A stretch of 64,000 nucleotides of DNA from Alteromonas pelagimontana (GCF_002499975.2 NZ_CP052766.1:248001-312000); one strand, 5' to 3'; positions 47,269 through 55,963 are shown, numbered from the stretch's first letter. The notes: generated by a model not told the origin, from the letters alone. Numbers and translations: made by a program.

Positions 47269-48099
47269 GTGACTAGCGTGCCACAAACCCCAAACGTGAT
47301 GACGTTAATTGAGCAGTCTTACCCTTCTTTATCCCCATCAGCCCGCAGTATCGCTAATTATCTGCAACAACAGCCGTTAGCGTTGATCAGCCAGTCGATT
47401 GCAGAGATTGCGACTAATACTAAAACGTCCAAAGCCACTGTCAGCCGCTTTTTTCGTCAGCTGGGATTCGCTTCTCATCAAGATGCCAAACAAGCACTAC
47501 TCGCACTACGAGAAAGCGGATTCCCGCTAAATACAAAATCATCTTCGCTTTCGAGTCATATTGAACAGGAGCAAAAGAATCTTTCGTTAACGTTTGAGGG
47601 CCTGAATGCGCAAACGCTGCAGTCGGTCGCCACGTTGCTCGCTACATCCAGCAGAATTTCGCTGATTGGCTTTCGCAACGCATATCCTTTGGCGCTGCAC
47701 TTTCGCCAGCAGCTAAAGCAAGTTCGCAGCACTGTTCGGGTGCTACCTCAACCTGGACAAACACTGGCAGAAGATTTAACCGATATGGTGGACGATGAAG
47801 TGGTAGTGTTAGTGGGTTTTCGCCGTCGAACCCGTATATTTAAAAAGATAATTGAAGCTCTGGCTAATCACACCACCGTACTTATCACCGACCCCACTGG
47901 CCAGATCTATAACCAGTCGGTTGACCATTTACTTGTCTGTCATCTGGGGCAGGACTCCCCCTTTGACAGTTACGCCGCGCCGATGAGCCTGATTTCGCAA
48001 CTCTGCAATCAGGTTTATGCTGCTTTGGGAGACAAAGCAGGGAAGCGAACGAGAAGAATATCACAACTTTATGCTCAACTTGATGAGCTGGAAATCTAA
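47269..48099 (+). CDS. MurR/RpiR-family transcriptional regulator (possible HpxU counterpart)
   Basis: 276 residues from GTG 47269; ATG 47299 is the alternative. An N-terminal HTH_6 domain (~10-85, LSPSARSIANYLQQQ, SIAEIATNTKTSKATVSRFFRQLGFASHQDAKQALLAL) is followed by a SIS sugar-isomerase-fold domain (~130-260, SRISLIGFRNAYPLALHFRQQL). The SIS pocket binds a small effector, usually a phosphosugar but in some members other metabolites. RpiR regulators accompany hpx purine genes in Klebsiella, and the ureide operon starts 1.2 kb downstream, so control of that operon is my inference. Confidence 0.85.
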   Translation: MTSVPQTPNVMTLIEQSYPSLSPSARSIANYLQQQPLALISQSIAEIATNTKTSKATVSRFFRQLGFASHQDAKQALLALRESGFPLNTKSSSLSSHIEQEQKNLSLTFEGLNAQTLQSVATLLATSSRISLIGFRNAYPLALHFRQQLKQVRSTVRVLPQPGQTLAEDLTDMVDDEVVVLVGFRRRTRIFKKIIEALANHTTVLITDPTGQIYNQSVDHLLVCHLGQDSPFDSYAAPMSLISQLCNQVYAALGDKAGKRTRRISQLYAQLDELEI

Positions 48100-48278
48100 T
48101 AAATGAACTAATTTCTTGAAAAATAGTAAAAAGGAACTAACCACATAAATTACCTTACGGAATCATCAATATCTGACAAGTTGCTTTTTTGATGATTACG
48201 TGCCATTGGTAAAATAATGCAATCTTTTTCACTGTCTCAGGTCGTATATTCAGAGAATTAAAAACTTTCGGAAAAATT

Positions 48279-48842
48279 ATGGAAGCAGCGCTAATTTCGG
48301 TAGAAGATGTATCAGGCATTCTTGCTTTCTGGTTTGAGGAACTTGAGCCTGACCAGTGGTTTAAGAAAGACGAAGGGCTGGATAACTTGATCCGCTCCCG
48401 ATTCGCCTCTGTGCATCACGCTGCTGCTCGCTGCGAATTATGGCCGTGGCGCGCTACACCTTATGGTCGCCTGGCGGAAATTATTTTGCTTGATCAATTC
48501 TCTCGTAATATTTTTCGCGACCAGCCCGAGGCGTTTGCCACCGATCCTCTCGCGCTGGCGCTGGCGCAAGAAGCGGTGAGTGTGGGAGCGGACAAAGCGC
48601 TCACGCCTCAGGAAAAAGCGTTCCTTTATATGCCGTTTATGCATAGTGAGTCTCTTGAAGTCCATAATGTTGCAATGGAACTTTTTAATGATGAAAGTTT
48701 GGCCTCTCATTTCGCAGCGGAACAAAAGCACCGCGATATTCTGTTACAATTCGGGCGCTATCCTCATAGAAACGCTATTTTAGGTAGAGATACGACAGAA
48801 GATGAAGAAGCTTTTTTAAAACTCCCAGGCACTTCTTTTTAA
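48279..48842 (+). CDS. DUF924 family protein
   Basis: 187 residues, cytoplasmic, helical TPR-like fold. The DUF924 hallmarks are clear: VSGILAFWFEELEPDQWFKKDEGLDNLIRSRF, then AEIILLDQFSRNIFRDQPEAFATDPLAL and FLYMPFMHSESLEVHNVAMELF, ending with PHRNAILGRDTTEDEEAFL. Function unknown. It lies between the RpiR regulator and the ureide operon and ends at its own terminator, so it is not part of that operon. Confidence 0.9.
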   Translation: MEAALISVEDVSGILAFWFEELEPDQWFKKDEGLDNLIRSRFASVHHAAARCELWPWRATPYGRLAEIILLDQFSRNIFRDQPEAFATDPLALALAQEAVSVGADKALTPQEKAFLYMPFMHSESLEVHNVAMELFNDESLASHFAAEQKHRDILLQFGRYPHRNAILGRDTTEDEEAFLKLPGTSF

Positions 48843-48856
48843 AACCAACTCGGCCA

Positions 48857-48881
48857 AGCGCCTGTATAAGGGGCTTTTTTT
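48857..48881 (+). terminator. Terminator after the DUF924 gene
   Basis: AGCGCC, loop, GGGGCT (one mismatch) followed by a run of seven T, 15 nt past the stop. Confidence 0.65.
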
Positions 48882-48942
48882 AATATTCTGCAATTTTTCT
48901 TTCATTCTCTAATCGATTATTTTCTGAGACATTTCAGACTGT

Positions 48943-49115
48943 TATACTAATCCGCGTTGGCGGATTCCTCTATGTCCCGCCGGGCGCGGTTTTATCAGCT
49001 TTTGAGCTGCGCCAATGGCGTTCAATTTAACCCTACTAAATCTTCACGATATTGGCTTGTCAAAAGTTGAAAGATTCTCGCGCTGAGGGAGCGCGCATCA
49101 ATGCGGATTAATATT
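48943..49115. mobile_element. MITE-like element with 17-bp terminal inverted repeats
   Basis: Left end TATACTAATCCGCGTTG and right end CAATGCGGATTAATATT are imperfect inverted repeats (14 of 17) enclosing ~140 bp without a gene. TA dinucleotides stand at both ends. The left end recurs at 5917. This fits a small non-autonomous element, perhaps of the IS630/mariner type, but no target duplication longer than TA is visible. Confidence 0.5.
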
Positions 49116-49200
49116 CAGTCACGACGCCAGTCCGCTGATAGCCGCAACGCTCAGGAAATCAGGGAAGAGCTTTTACCCCACAGTGCCAATAATTTAGATA

Positions 49201-49247
49201 GAAACCGGCACCGTTTCAGTTGACATACATGTGAAACGATTGTTTCA
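49201..49247. promoter_or_regulatory. Two inverted repeats flanking the -35 box: candidate RpiR operator
   Basis: GAAAC-7 nt-GTTTC (49201-49217) and TGAAACGATTGTTTCA (49232-49247) share the GAAAC half-site. They flank a TTGACA hexamer, the second lying between -35 and -10, a position where a repressor would block RNA polymerase. Confidence 0.55.
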
Positions 49248-49249
49248 TA
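49220..49249 (+). promoter_or_regulatory. Predicted sigma70 promoter of the ureide operon
   Basis: A consensus -35 TTGACA (49220-49225) with a weak -10 TTCATA (49244-49249) at 18-bp spacing, 24 nt before the amidase start. Confidence 0.5.
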
Positions 49250-49272
49250 ACGGCAATGACAGAAGGACCTTT

Positions 49273-50460
49273 ATGAATCATCACCAATCCTCCACGCCTT
49301 TCATGCCAGGCTCCCAGCAGCAGGTAAAGCTGTTTTCGGCTGCACATCGCAGAGCCACAGGGCAGCTAAGCAACCTGCGTCTGGCAGTAAAAGATCTCTT
49401 TCATATACAAGGCATTCCTACCACGGCTGGCAATCCTGCATGGGCCTCCAGCCATCCTATTCCAGAACAGACCAGCTCAGCCGTGCAAAAATTGCTGGAC
49501 GCCGGTGCCGAATTTGTCGGCAAAACCCTTACCGATGAACTTGCCTACAGTTTAGAAGGACGAAATATTCATTTTGGTACCCTCATCAACCCTCAAACAC
49601 CGTTACGGCTTTCGGGAGGCTCGTCATCCGGATCTGCAGTCGCTGTAGCCAGCAAATTGGCAGATATTGGTTTGGGTACAGATACCGGAGGATCCATTCG
49701 TGTACCAGCCAGCTATAATGGTTTATATGGTCTTCGGCCTACTCATGGTGTGATTGCTATGGACAGCACGGTTCCGCTTGCCCCACCCTTTGATACCGTC
49801 GGGTGGATGACCCGGGATTTGGACACAATGGCTAAGGTAGCGAACATTTATTTTCATGCAGCGCTTCCCCAACGTACACGCTTTACTCTGGGTGTTGCCG
49901 ACAATTTACTCGAAGAATCTGAACATGGCAGCGAGATATTACAGTGGCTACGGGAGCACACGTTCAGTAAGGCTATTGACCTTAAGGGTCTCTCTTTACC
50001 AATGGAAGCATGGAAGCCAGGTCAGACTTTCCGCATTTTGCAAGGTCACGCAATTATTGGTGAGCACGGCGAATGGTTGTCACGGGTTAAGCCCGCCATC
50101 GCATCTGATATCCAAACGCGGTTAGACTGGTGCAGAACAATCACCGAAAGCGATGTGGTAAGGGCTCAGAAGCAGCGAGATAAAATAGCCGGCGGCCTTG
50201 CAACTCTTTTTAAACATTACGATGTGCTGGTAATACCTACCACACCAGGGCGGGCGCCGTTACTAGATACACCTGAAGATGCCCTTAACAGTTATCGAAA
50301 TCAGTTGCTTGATTTTACTGCAATTGCAGGACTTGGTGGTTTGCCCCAGCTTCATATTCCCGCCTGCTTAATTGACGGCGCTCCCTGTGGCTTATCTTTG
50401 GTAGGTATAAAAAACAGTGATCTTTCGCTGCTTGCCATGGCACAACGTTTAACGGAATAA
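49273..50460 (+). CDS. Amidase signature family enzyme
   Basis: 395 residues from MNHHQSSTPFMPG, with AGAAGGACC just upstream; the frame opens 42 nt earlier without a ribosome binding site. The Ser-cisSer-Lys triad is intact: Lys in LAVKDLFHIQG, SGGSSSGSAVAVA, and GTDTGGSIRVPAS. The length and the sequence AVKDLF-x-x-x-G-x-x-T-x-x-GNPAW resemble the short AMI1-type amidases more than AtzE/HpxY (~460 residues). As first gene of the operon it could act on an amide formed during ureide breakdown (inference). Stop to next start is 6 nt. Confidence 0.82.
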   Translation: MNHHQSSTPFMPGSQQQVKLFSAAHRRATGQLSNLRLAVKDLFHIQGIPTTAGNPAWASSHPIPEQTSSAVQKLLDAGAEFVGKTLTDELAYSLEGRNIHFGTLINPQTPLRLSGGSSSGSAVAVASKLADIGLGTDTGGSIRVPASYNGLYGLRPTHGVIAMDSTVPLAPPFDTVGWMTRDLDTMAKVANIYFHAALPQRTRFTLGVADNLLEESEHGSEILQWLREHTFSKAIDLKGLSLPMEAWKPGQTFRILQGHAIIGEHGEWLSRVKPAIASDIQTRLDWCRTITESDVVRAQKQRDKIAGGLATLFKHYDVLVIPTTPGRAPLLDTPEDALNSYRNQLLDFTAIAGLGGLPQLHIPACLIDGAPCGLSLVGIKNSDLSLLAMAQRLTE

Positions 50461-50466
50461 CGTATT

Positions 50467-52056
50467 ATGAACGAGAAAAAACAGATCGGCTTTACCGCGC
50501 CCCACTATGCTGCAGCACAAGTGGGGAATCAAATTTTGGAACGCGGCGGCACGGCAATCGAGGCCATGGTGGCTGCAGCCGCTTCTATCGCCGTAGAATA
50601 TCCTCACATGAACGGTTTGGGTGGTGATGGCTTTTGGCTTATCAGCGAACCCGGTAAAAAGCCCATAGGAATTGATGCCTCTGGCGTCGCTGCGAAACTG
50701 GCAAATGCTGATTTCTACGGTAGTGCAAAAACAATCCCTGCTCGCGGCGGCGAAGCGGCATTAACCATGGCAGGAGCGGTAGCAGGCTGGAAAAAGGCGC
50801 TGGAAATCAGCGCTGGCTGGCAACAACCTATCGCGTTAAAAACGCTGCTGGATACTGCGATCAGCCAGGCAAACTGGGGAGTGGAAGTAACCCAAAGCTT
50901 CTCAGATGCCAGTTTTAAAACCTTTGACGAGCTAAGCCAGGACCCGGCTTTTTCTCCCTTTCTCATTAAAGGGAAAGCGCTTAAAAAAGGAAAAATTCTT
51001 AAATTAACGGCGTTATCAGCCACATTGCAGCGATTAGCCGAAGCCGGGTTGGAAGATTTTTACCACGGTGAAGTAGCACAAAAGCTCGCTGCCGATTTAG
51101 AAGCTGCTGGCTCTCCAATTCGCTTAGAGGATTTTAAAAGCTACGAAGCTAAACAAGTTGAGCCGTTGTCGGTGACTACGCAAAAAGGCACTTTGTACAA
51201 CTTGCCGGCGCCCACTCAGGGCATTGCATCACTTTTGATTTTGGCGCTATACGACAGAGTCTGGCAGCAAGGCCACAGCGACGCTGACATGGTGCATTTG
51301 CTGATTGAATCGACTAAACAGGCGTTCATTGCCAGAAACCACTATGTCACTGACCCATCGCGGTTAGACATCGATCTTTCCTCTTTGCTGACCGGCGACA
51401 GCCTTAACGCAATGCAGCAATATATCCGAACTGATTCCGCGCAACCCTGGCCCCATGAGGCCGCCCCAGGAGATACGGTGTGGATGGGAGCGTGCGACAG
51501 TGAAGGACGAATGGTTAGCTATATTCAAAGCCTTTACTGGGAGTTTGGCAGTGGCGTGGTAAGTCCTTCTACCGGGATATTGTGGAACAACCGTGGTACG
51601 TCATTTTCATTGGATTCAGCAAGTCAGCAGTTTCTAAAACCTGGGCTGAAGCCTTTTCATACACTTAATCCAGCATTTGCAGAACTTAAAGATGGCCGTC
51701 GGCTAAGCTACGGTACGATGGGCGGCGAAGGCCAGCCTCAAACGCAGGCAGCCATATTCAGCCGTTATGTCTATCACAATCAACCGTTAGACAAAGCCAT
51801 TACGTTAGGCCGCTGGTTATTGGGCCGCACCTGGGGAGATGAATGTCATAACCTTAAAGTAGAGCGCGATCTGGCTGAATATGTTGGTGAAGAATTGAAA
51901 GCCCGGGGGCACGATATGGCTGTGGTGGAAGCTTGCAATGAACTTATGGGCCACGCTGGCGCAGTGGTGAGACATGAAGGCGGACGCGTTGAGGCGGCCA
52001 CCGATCCGCGCAGCGACGGCAAAAGCTTTGCGCAAGAAATTGCTGATAAGCATTAG
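50467..52056 (+). CDS. Gamma-glutamyltransferase family protein, oxamate amidohydrolase (HpxW)-like
   Basis: 529 residues without a signal peptide, unlike classical periplasmic GGT, so cytoplasmic. The precursor should cleave before Thr337 (PGDTVWMGACDSEGRMVSYIQSL aligned with the GGT small-subunit start). The large subunit has EYPHMNGLGGDGFWLI, and the small subunit has GSGVVSPSTGILWNNRG and LNPAFAELKDGRRLSYGTMGGEGQPQ. HpxW of Klebsiella, a GGT-fold enzyme, turns oxamate into oxalate and ammonia; the neighbouring HpxJ- and HpxK-like genes support that role. 6 nt after the amidase. Confidence 0.8.
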   Translation: MNEKKQIGFTAPHYAAAQVGNQILERGGTAIEAMVAAAASIAVEYPHMNGLGGDGFWLISEPGKKPIGIDASGVAAKLANADFYGSAKTIPARGGEAALTMAGAVAGWKKALEISAGWQQPIALKTLLDTAISQANWGVEVTQSFSDASFKTFDELSQDPAFSPFLIKGKALKKGKILKLTALSATLQRLAEAGLEDFYHGEVAQKLAADLEAAGSPIRLEDFKSYEAKQVEPLSVTTQKGTLYNLPAPTQGIASLLILALYDRVWQQGHSDADMVHLLIESTKQAFIARNHYVTDPSRLDIDLSSLLTGDSLNAMQQYIRTDSAQPWPHEAAPGDTVWMGACDSEGRMVSYIQSLYWEFGSGVVSPSTGILWNNRGTSFSLDSASQQFLKPGLKPFHTLNPAFAELKDGRRLSYGTMGGEGQPQTQAAIFSRYVYHNQPLDKAITLGRWLLGRTWGDECHNLKVERDLAEYVGEELKARGHDMAVVEACNELMGHAGAVVRHEGGRVEAATDPRSDGKSFAQEIADKH

Positions 52057-52067
52057 GAGCCAACACC

Positions 52068-52886
52068 ATGCAGTTTATTGTAGAACACCTCAGTACCATT
52101 TTAGCCATGATGGGAACGGGTATATTTGCAGGTTTGTTAGCTGGATTGTTAGGTGTTGGCGGCGGCATTGTCATCGTTCCTGTTCTGTTCTTCCTATTTC
52201 AGGCGCTGGGAGTGTCGGCTGAATCTTCCATGCTTATCGCCACCGCAACCTCATTGGCAACTATTGTCCCCACTTCTGTCAGCTCTATTCGCGCACATCA
52301 TGCCAAAGGCAATGTGGATTTTTCTTTGTTGAAAGCCTGGGCACTATTTATTTTGCTTGGCGTATTAGCGGGTAGCTTCGTTGTCACCATGATCAATGGG
52401 GAATGGCTTACGCTGTTATTTGGCGTTATAGCGACGCTTTCAGCGGCGAACATGCTCATCGGACGCAAAGACGCGTTTTTCTCTTCGTTACCAGGAAGAG
52501 CCGGTCAGAGCATGATGGCGATCTGTATTGGTTTTTTTAGTTCCATGGTAGGAATAGGCGGTGGGACGCTCACCGTACCTACCCTGACCTTCTGCAATTA
52601 TCCTGCGCACAGAGCCGTTGGTACAGCCGCAGCAGTGGGATTGATTATTTCTCTACCTGCGGCTATCACCATGTTACTTCTGGGCCAACGCCCTGAAGAT
52701 GCCCCCTTTGGCACTATCGGTCTCGTCAATTTGCTGGGTTTTGTCTGTATTGTTCCGCTGACTGTATTGTTTGCACCATTAGGTGCCAAACTTGCTAACC
52801 GACTGGATGCTGGCGTCCTCAAAAAGGTTTTTGCCGTTGTTCTTATTATTACAGGCCTGCGGATGCTGGCTCAATTTTTCTTTTAG
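52068..52886 (+). CDS. TauE/SafE family permease
   Basis: 272 residues with about eight membrane helices. Two family repeats are visible: GTGIFAGLLAGLLGVGGGIVIVPVLFFLF and MAICIGFFSSMVGIGGGTLTVPTL, each with the G-x-G-G-G turn. TauE/SafE proteins move organic anions or sulfur compounds, mostly outward. Placed between HpxW- and HpxJ-like genes (11- and 9-nt gaps), it may export or import a ureide-pathway acid such as oxamate or oxalate; that is inference. Confidence 0.85.
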   Translation: MQFIVEHLSTILAMMGTGIFAGLLAGLLGVGGGIVIVPVLFFLFQALGVSAESSMLIATATSLATIVPTSVSSIRAHHAKGNVDFSLLKAWALFILLGVLAGSFVVTMINGEWLTLLFGVIATLSAANMLIGRKDAFFSSLPGRAGQSMMAICIGFFSSMVGIGGGTLTVPTLTFCNYPAHRAVGTAAAVGLIISLPAAITMLLLGQRPEDAPFGTIGLVNLLGFVCIVPLTVLFAPLGAKLANRLDAGVLKKVFAVVLIITGLRMLAQFFF

Positions 52887-52895
52887 GAATCTTTC

Positions 52896-54119
52896 ATGAA
52901 GGTGCTATCTCCCCCGCCACGACTGCTTATGGGCCCCGGCCCGATTAATTGTTATCCCCGTGTTCTGGCTGCGATGTCGACACAATTAGTGGGGCAATAC
53001 GATCCGGTTATGACTGGATATATGAATGAGGTGATGGCGCTGTATCGTCAGGTATTCAATACTCAAAATGAGCATACAGTGCTGATAGACGGCACTTCCC
53101 GAGCAGGCATCGAGGCGGTTCTGGTTTCATGTATTGAACCTGACGATAAAGTACTGGTGCCCATCTTCGGTAGGTTCGGCTATTTGCTGGCGGAAATTGC
53201 CGAGCGCGCAGGTGCCGACGTGCAAACTATTGAAGTGCCATGGGGCGAAGTTTTTGATCCGCAGCAAATTGAAGATGCCATCAAACGCGTAAAACCGAAG
53301 GTGCTGGCAATGGTGCAAGGCGATACGTCTACCACAATGTTACAGCCATTGGACGAAATTGGCGAAATTTGCCGCCGCCTTGACGTACTGTTCTACTGCG
53401 ATGCCACTGCCTCTATTGGCGGTAATCCGCTGCTGACAGATGAATGGCAGTTAGATGCCGTTTCAGTAGGGCTGCAAAAATGTTTGGGCGGTCCTTCTGG
53501 TAGCGCCCCAATTACCTTAAGCCCTCGTTATGTTGACAGAGTCATGAAGCGTCATCATATTGAAGCGGGAATTCGCGACCCTCACCATCAGCAGGCTAGA
53601 GGCAGCAAAATTCGCTCTAACTATTTTGATATACCAATGATCCTGGATTATTGGGGTAAAGAGCGTCTGAATCACCACACTGAAGCAGCCACTATGTTGT
53701 ATTGTGCGAGAGAATGCGCCATCAATTTACTTGATGAAGGGCCACACCGGGTCATCGCCCGCCACCAAACTGCAGGAGCAGCAATGTTAGCCGGAATTCA
53801 GGCAATGTCGCTGAAGCCGTTTGGCAATATAGAGCACAAAATGAGCAATGTGGTGGGAGTCGTCATTCCTGACAACGTGAATGGCGAAGCTATTCGTCAA
53901 GAATTGCTACTTAACTTTAATATTGAAATTGGTACCAGTTTTGGCCCGCTGAAAGGGAAAATATGGCGAATTGGTACTATGGGATATAACGCGCGTCAAG
54001 ATACGGTGCTGCATACACTTCAGTCACTAGAGACGGTGCTGCGGCGTGCAGGTTTCAATCTGGCAGAGGCCGGGGCCGGCGTTGATGCGGCCATGCACAT
54101 TTATGGTGGCGGCGAATGA
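52896..54119 (+). CDS. (S)-ureidoglycine-glyoxylate aminotransferase-like enzyme (HpxJ/PucG type)
   Basis: 407 residues, class V PLP enzyme, cytoplasmic. N-terminal PPPRLLMGPGPINCYPRVLAAMSTQLVGQYDPVMTGYMNEVM is the signature of the PucG/HpxJ branch; the GQYDP Gln distinguishes it from ordinary alanine-glyoxylate aminotransferases. The PLP lysine is Lys195 in VGLQKCLGGPSGSAP, preceded by YCDATASIGG. It would convert ureidoglycine and glyoxylate to oxalurate and glycine. Its stop overlaps the HpxK-like start (ATGA). Confidence 0.86.
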   Translation: MKVLSPPPRLLMGPGPINCYPRVLAAMSTQLVGQYDPVMTGYMNEVMALYRQVFNTQNEHTVLIDGTSRAGIEAVLVSCIEPDDKVLVPIFGRFGYLLAEIAERAGADVQTIEVPWGEVFDPQQIEDAIKRVKPKVLAMVQGDTSTTMLQPLDEIGEICRRLDVLFYCDATASIGGNPLLTDEWQLDAVSVGLQKCLGGPSGSAPITLSPRYVDRVMKRHHIEAGIRDPHHQQARGSKIRSNYFDIPMILDYWGKERLNHHTEAATMLYCARECAINLLDEGPHRVIARHQTAGAAMLAGIQAMSLKPFGNIEHKMSNVVGVVIPDNVNGEAIRQELLLNFNIEIGTSFGPLKGKIWRIGTMGYNARQDTVLHTLQSLETVLRRAGFNLAEAGAGVDAAMHIYGGGE

Positions 54120-55345
54120 CTGACTTTACCGCTGCCGCCAGTCAAATTATGGGCCGCCTTGAAAAACTCGGCCGTATCAGTCAATCGGAGCAGTATCTGG
54201 ACAGGCGTTACCTGACTGACGAACACATGCGGACTAATCAACTGGTGGCAAAATGGATGGCTGAAGCCAGCATGCACACCTGGCAGGATGCCGCCGGTAA
54301 TCTGTGGGGGCGATATCCTTCATCAACGTCCAACGCTCCACGTTTTATTATCGGCAGCCACCTGGACACCGTTCCCAATGGCGGCAAATATGACGGCATG
54401 CTGGGAGTAATAGCACCGATAACATTGGTTTCATTGTTGGCACAAGTCCAGCATACGTTTCCGTTTCATCTGGACATCGTGGGCTTCGGTGATGAAGAAG
54501 GCACGCGATTTGGTACGACATTATTAGGCAGCAGAGCCCTTTCCGGCAAGTGGCTTGCGTCATGGGGCGAGCTAAAAGATCAGGATGGCGTAACCCTGGC
54601 CCAGGCGATGAAAAATTTTGGACTTGATTTTGATTTGGTCTCCGACGCGGCGTTGTCTGCCACTGAACTTCTTGGATACGTAGAGTTGCATATCGAGCAA
54701 GGCCCGGTGCTTGAAGGTGAGGGTCTGGCGGTAGGCGTAGTGAGTGCCATTGCAGGAGCCCGTCGCCTGGAAATCGCGGTTACCGGCAGTGCCGGTCATG
54801 CTGGCACCGTTCCCATGTCAATGCGCCAGGATGCGCTGTGCGCCACCAGCGAGATGATTCTTGCGATTGAAAAAATGGCAAGGGAACAAAATCTGGTTGC
54901 TACCGTGGGCAAAATCGTCAACCGCCCAAACGGGGTAAATGTAATTTCTGGAAGCACCACGTTTTCTCTGGATATTCGTAGTGAAGACGACCGGCACCGC
55001 GATACTGTTCTGGAACAAATCATGCTTAAGCTTGAACAAATTGCGGCGCAACGTGGTGTCGCTTTATCAAGCACACAAACGCACAATGCACCGGCGGTAA
55101 GATGTGATGCTCTGCTACAGGAACGGCTGGAAAAAGCAATTAAAGCCTGCGGATACCGCCCTTATACGCTGGCATCCGGGGCCGGCCATGACGCAATGGC
55201 AATGGCTGATATTTGTCCGGTGGCAATGCTCTTTACCCGATGCGACCGTGGGATAAGCCACCATCCCGCAGAAGCGATTATGCAAGAAGATGTGGCAACA
55301 AGTTTAGCGGTAATGCATCACATGCTTTGCAATCTCAGTTCATAG
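54116..55345 (+). CDS. Allantoate amidohydrolase-like M20 enzyme (HpxK/AllC type)
   Basis: 409 residues. Metal ligands of the M20/carbamoylase fold are seen in IIGSHLDTVPNGGKYDGMLGV, GFGDEEGTRFGTTLLGS, LHIEQGPVLE and the C-terminal CDRGISHHPAEAI. The lid/dimer domain spans ~215-330. AllC-type enzymes convert allantoate to ureidoglycine, ammonia and CO2, feeding the adjacent aminotransferase; N-carbamoyl-amino-acid hydrolases are the alternative. The 4-nt overlap with the HpxJ-like gene suggests fixed stoichiometry. Confidence 0.85.
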   Translation: MTDFTAAASQIMGRLEKLGRISQSEQYLDRRYLTDEHMRTNQLVAKWMAEASMHTWQDAAGNLWGRYPSSTSNAPRFIIGSHLDTVPNGGKYDGMLGVIAPITLVSLLAQVQHTFPFHLDIVGFGDEEGTRFGTTLLGSRALSGKWLASWGELKDQDGVTLAQAMKNFGLDFDLVSDAALSATELLGYVELHIEQGPVLEGEGLAVGVVSAIAGARRLEIAVTGSAGHAGTVPMSMRQDALCATSEMILAIEKMAREQNLVATVGKIVNRPNGVNVISGSTTFSLDIRSEDDRHRDTVLEQIMLKLEQIAAQRGVALSSTQTHNAPAVRCDALLQERLEKAIKACGYRPYTLASGAGHDAMAMADICPVAMLFTRCDRGISHHPAEAIMQEDVATSLAVMHHMLCNLSS

Positions 55346-55369
55346 TATTCAGCTTTTACAGGAGTAATC

Positions 55370-55762
55370 ATGAAAATCCCCAGAATTTATAGCGATGACA
55401 AAGGAAAAAGTCATTTTGGCGAGGTGGAAATACCGTTGTCTGACGGTGGCCCTATCGGGCTGTTATCTGAGAGATTTCCTGCCGGTAATATACTGTTTCG
55501 TGAAACGCCTGCCGATTACAATTTTGAGTGGCACCCTGCCCCTGCTCGCCAGCTTCTTTTCATCATTAAAGGCAGAGCAGAATTTAAAGTTTCCAGCGGC
55601 GAGCGACACATATTCGGCGCAGGTGATGTGCTTTTGCTGGAAGACACTACGGGAGAAGGCCACTGTAGCAAAGCCATGTTCAATGAAGTACGACATTCCA
55701 TTTTCGTGACCTTACCTGATGACGTCATTTTCGAAAATGCGGACAACGAGACTGAGCGCTAA
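55370..55762 (+). CDS. Small monocupin protein at the end of the ureide operon
   Basis: 130 residues, one cupin barrel: FEWHPAPARQLLFIIKGRAEFKVSSGERHIFGAGDVLLLEDTTGEGHCSKAMF. The metal-binding set is reduced (His in EWHPAP and GEGHCS, Gln/Glu between). It is half the size of the bicupin ureidoglycine aminohydrolase and shorter than ureidoglycolate lyase AllA. AGGAG precedes the ATG; it starts 25 nt after the HpxK-like stop, so it belongs to the operon. A role in handling ureidoglycine or ureidoglycolate is possible but unproven. Confidence 0.75.
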   Translation: MKIPRIYSDDKGKSHFGEVEIPLSDGGPIGLLSERFPAGNILFRETPADYNFEWHPAPARQLLFIIKGRAEFKVSSGERHIFGAGDVLLLEDTTGEGHCSKAMFNEVRHSIFVTLPDDVIFENADNETER

Positions 55763-55963
55763 ACAGCGTTGCTTCGTTTGCTTTCACCATCATTGGGCGT
55801 CTCTCCCTCCGCCAGGGCAAGGACGGTGAGACGAAATTACTTTTCTCTGGAACAGGTTAGATTTTACCCTTATTTTCAATACCTTAGGTGTTGGCAATGC
55901 TCTTGCGCCTTTGGTCAGAAAATTGCTTTTCGTCCTCCTATTGTTTGAATAGGTTAAATTAGT

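Larger units (their letters stand above)
48843..49272. other. Intergenic region with terminator, repeat element and ureide-operon promoter
   Basis: 430 bp: the DUF924 terminator, a ~170-bp element with terminal inverted repeats, and the predicted promoter and operators of the operon starting at 49273. Confidence 0.6.

Noticed and set aside
55796..55836. Hairpin CGTCTC/GAGACG after the cupin gene as a terminator
   Set aside because: The stem is interrupted and followed by no T-run; it may be chance.
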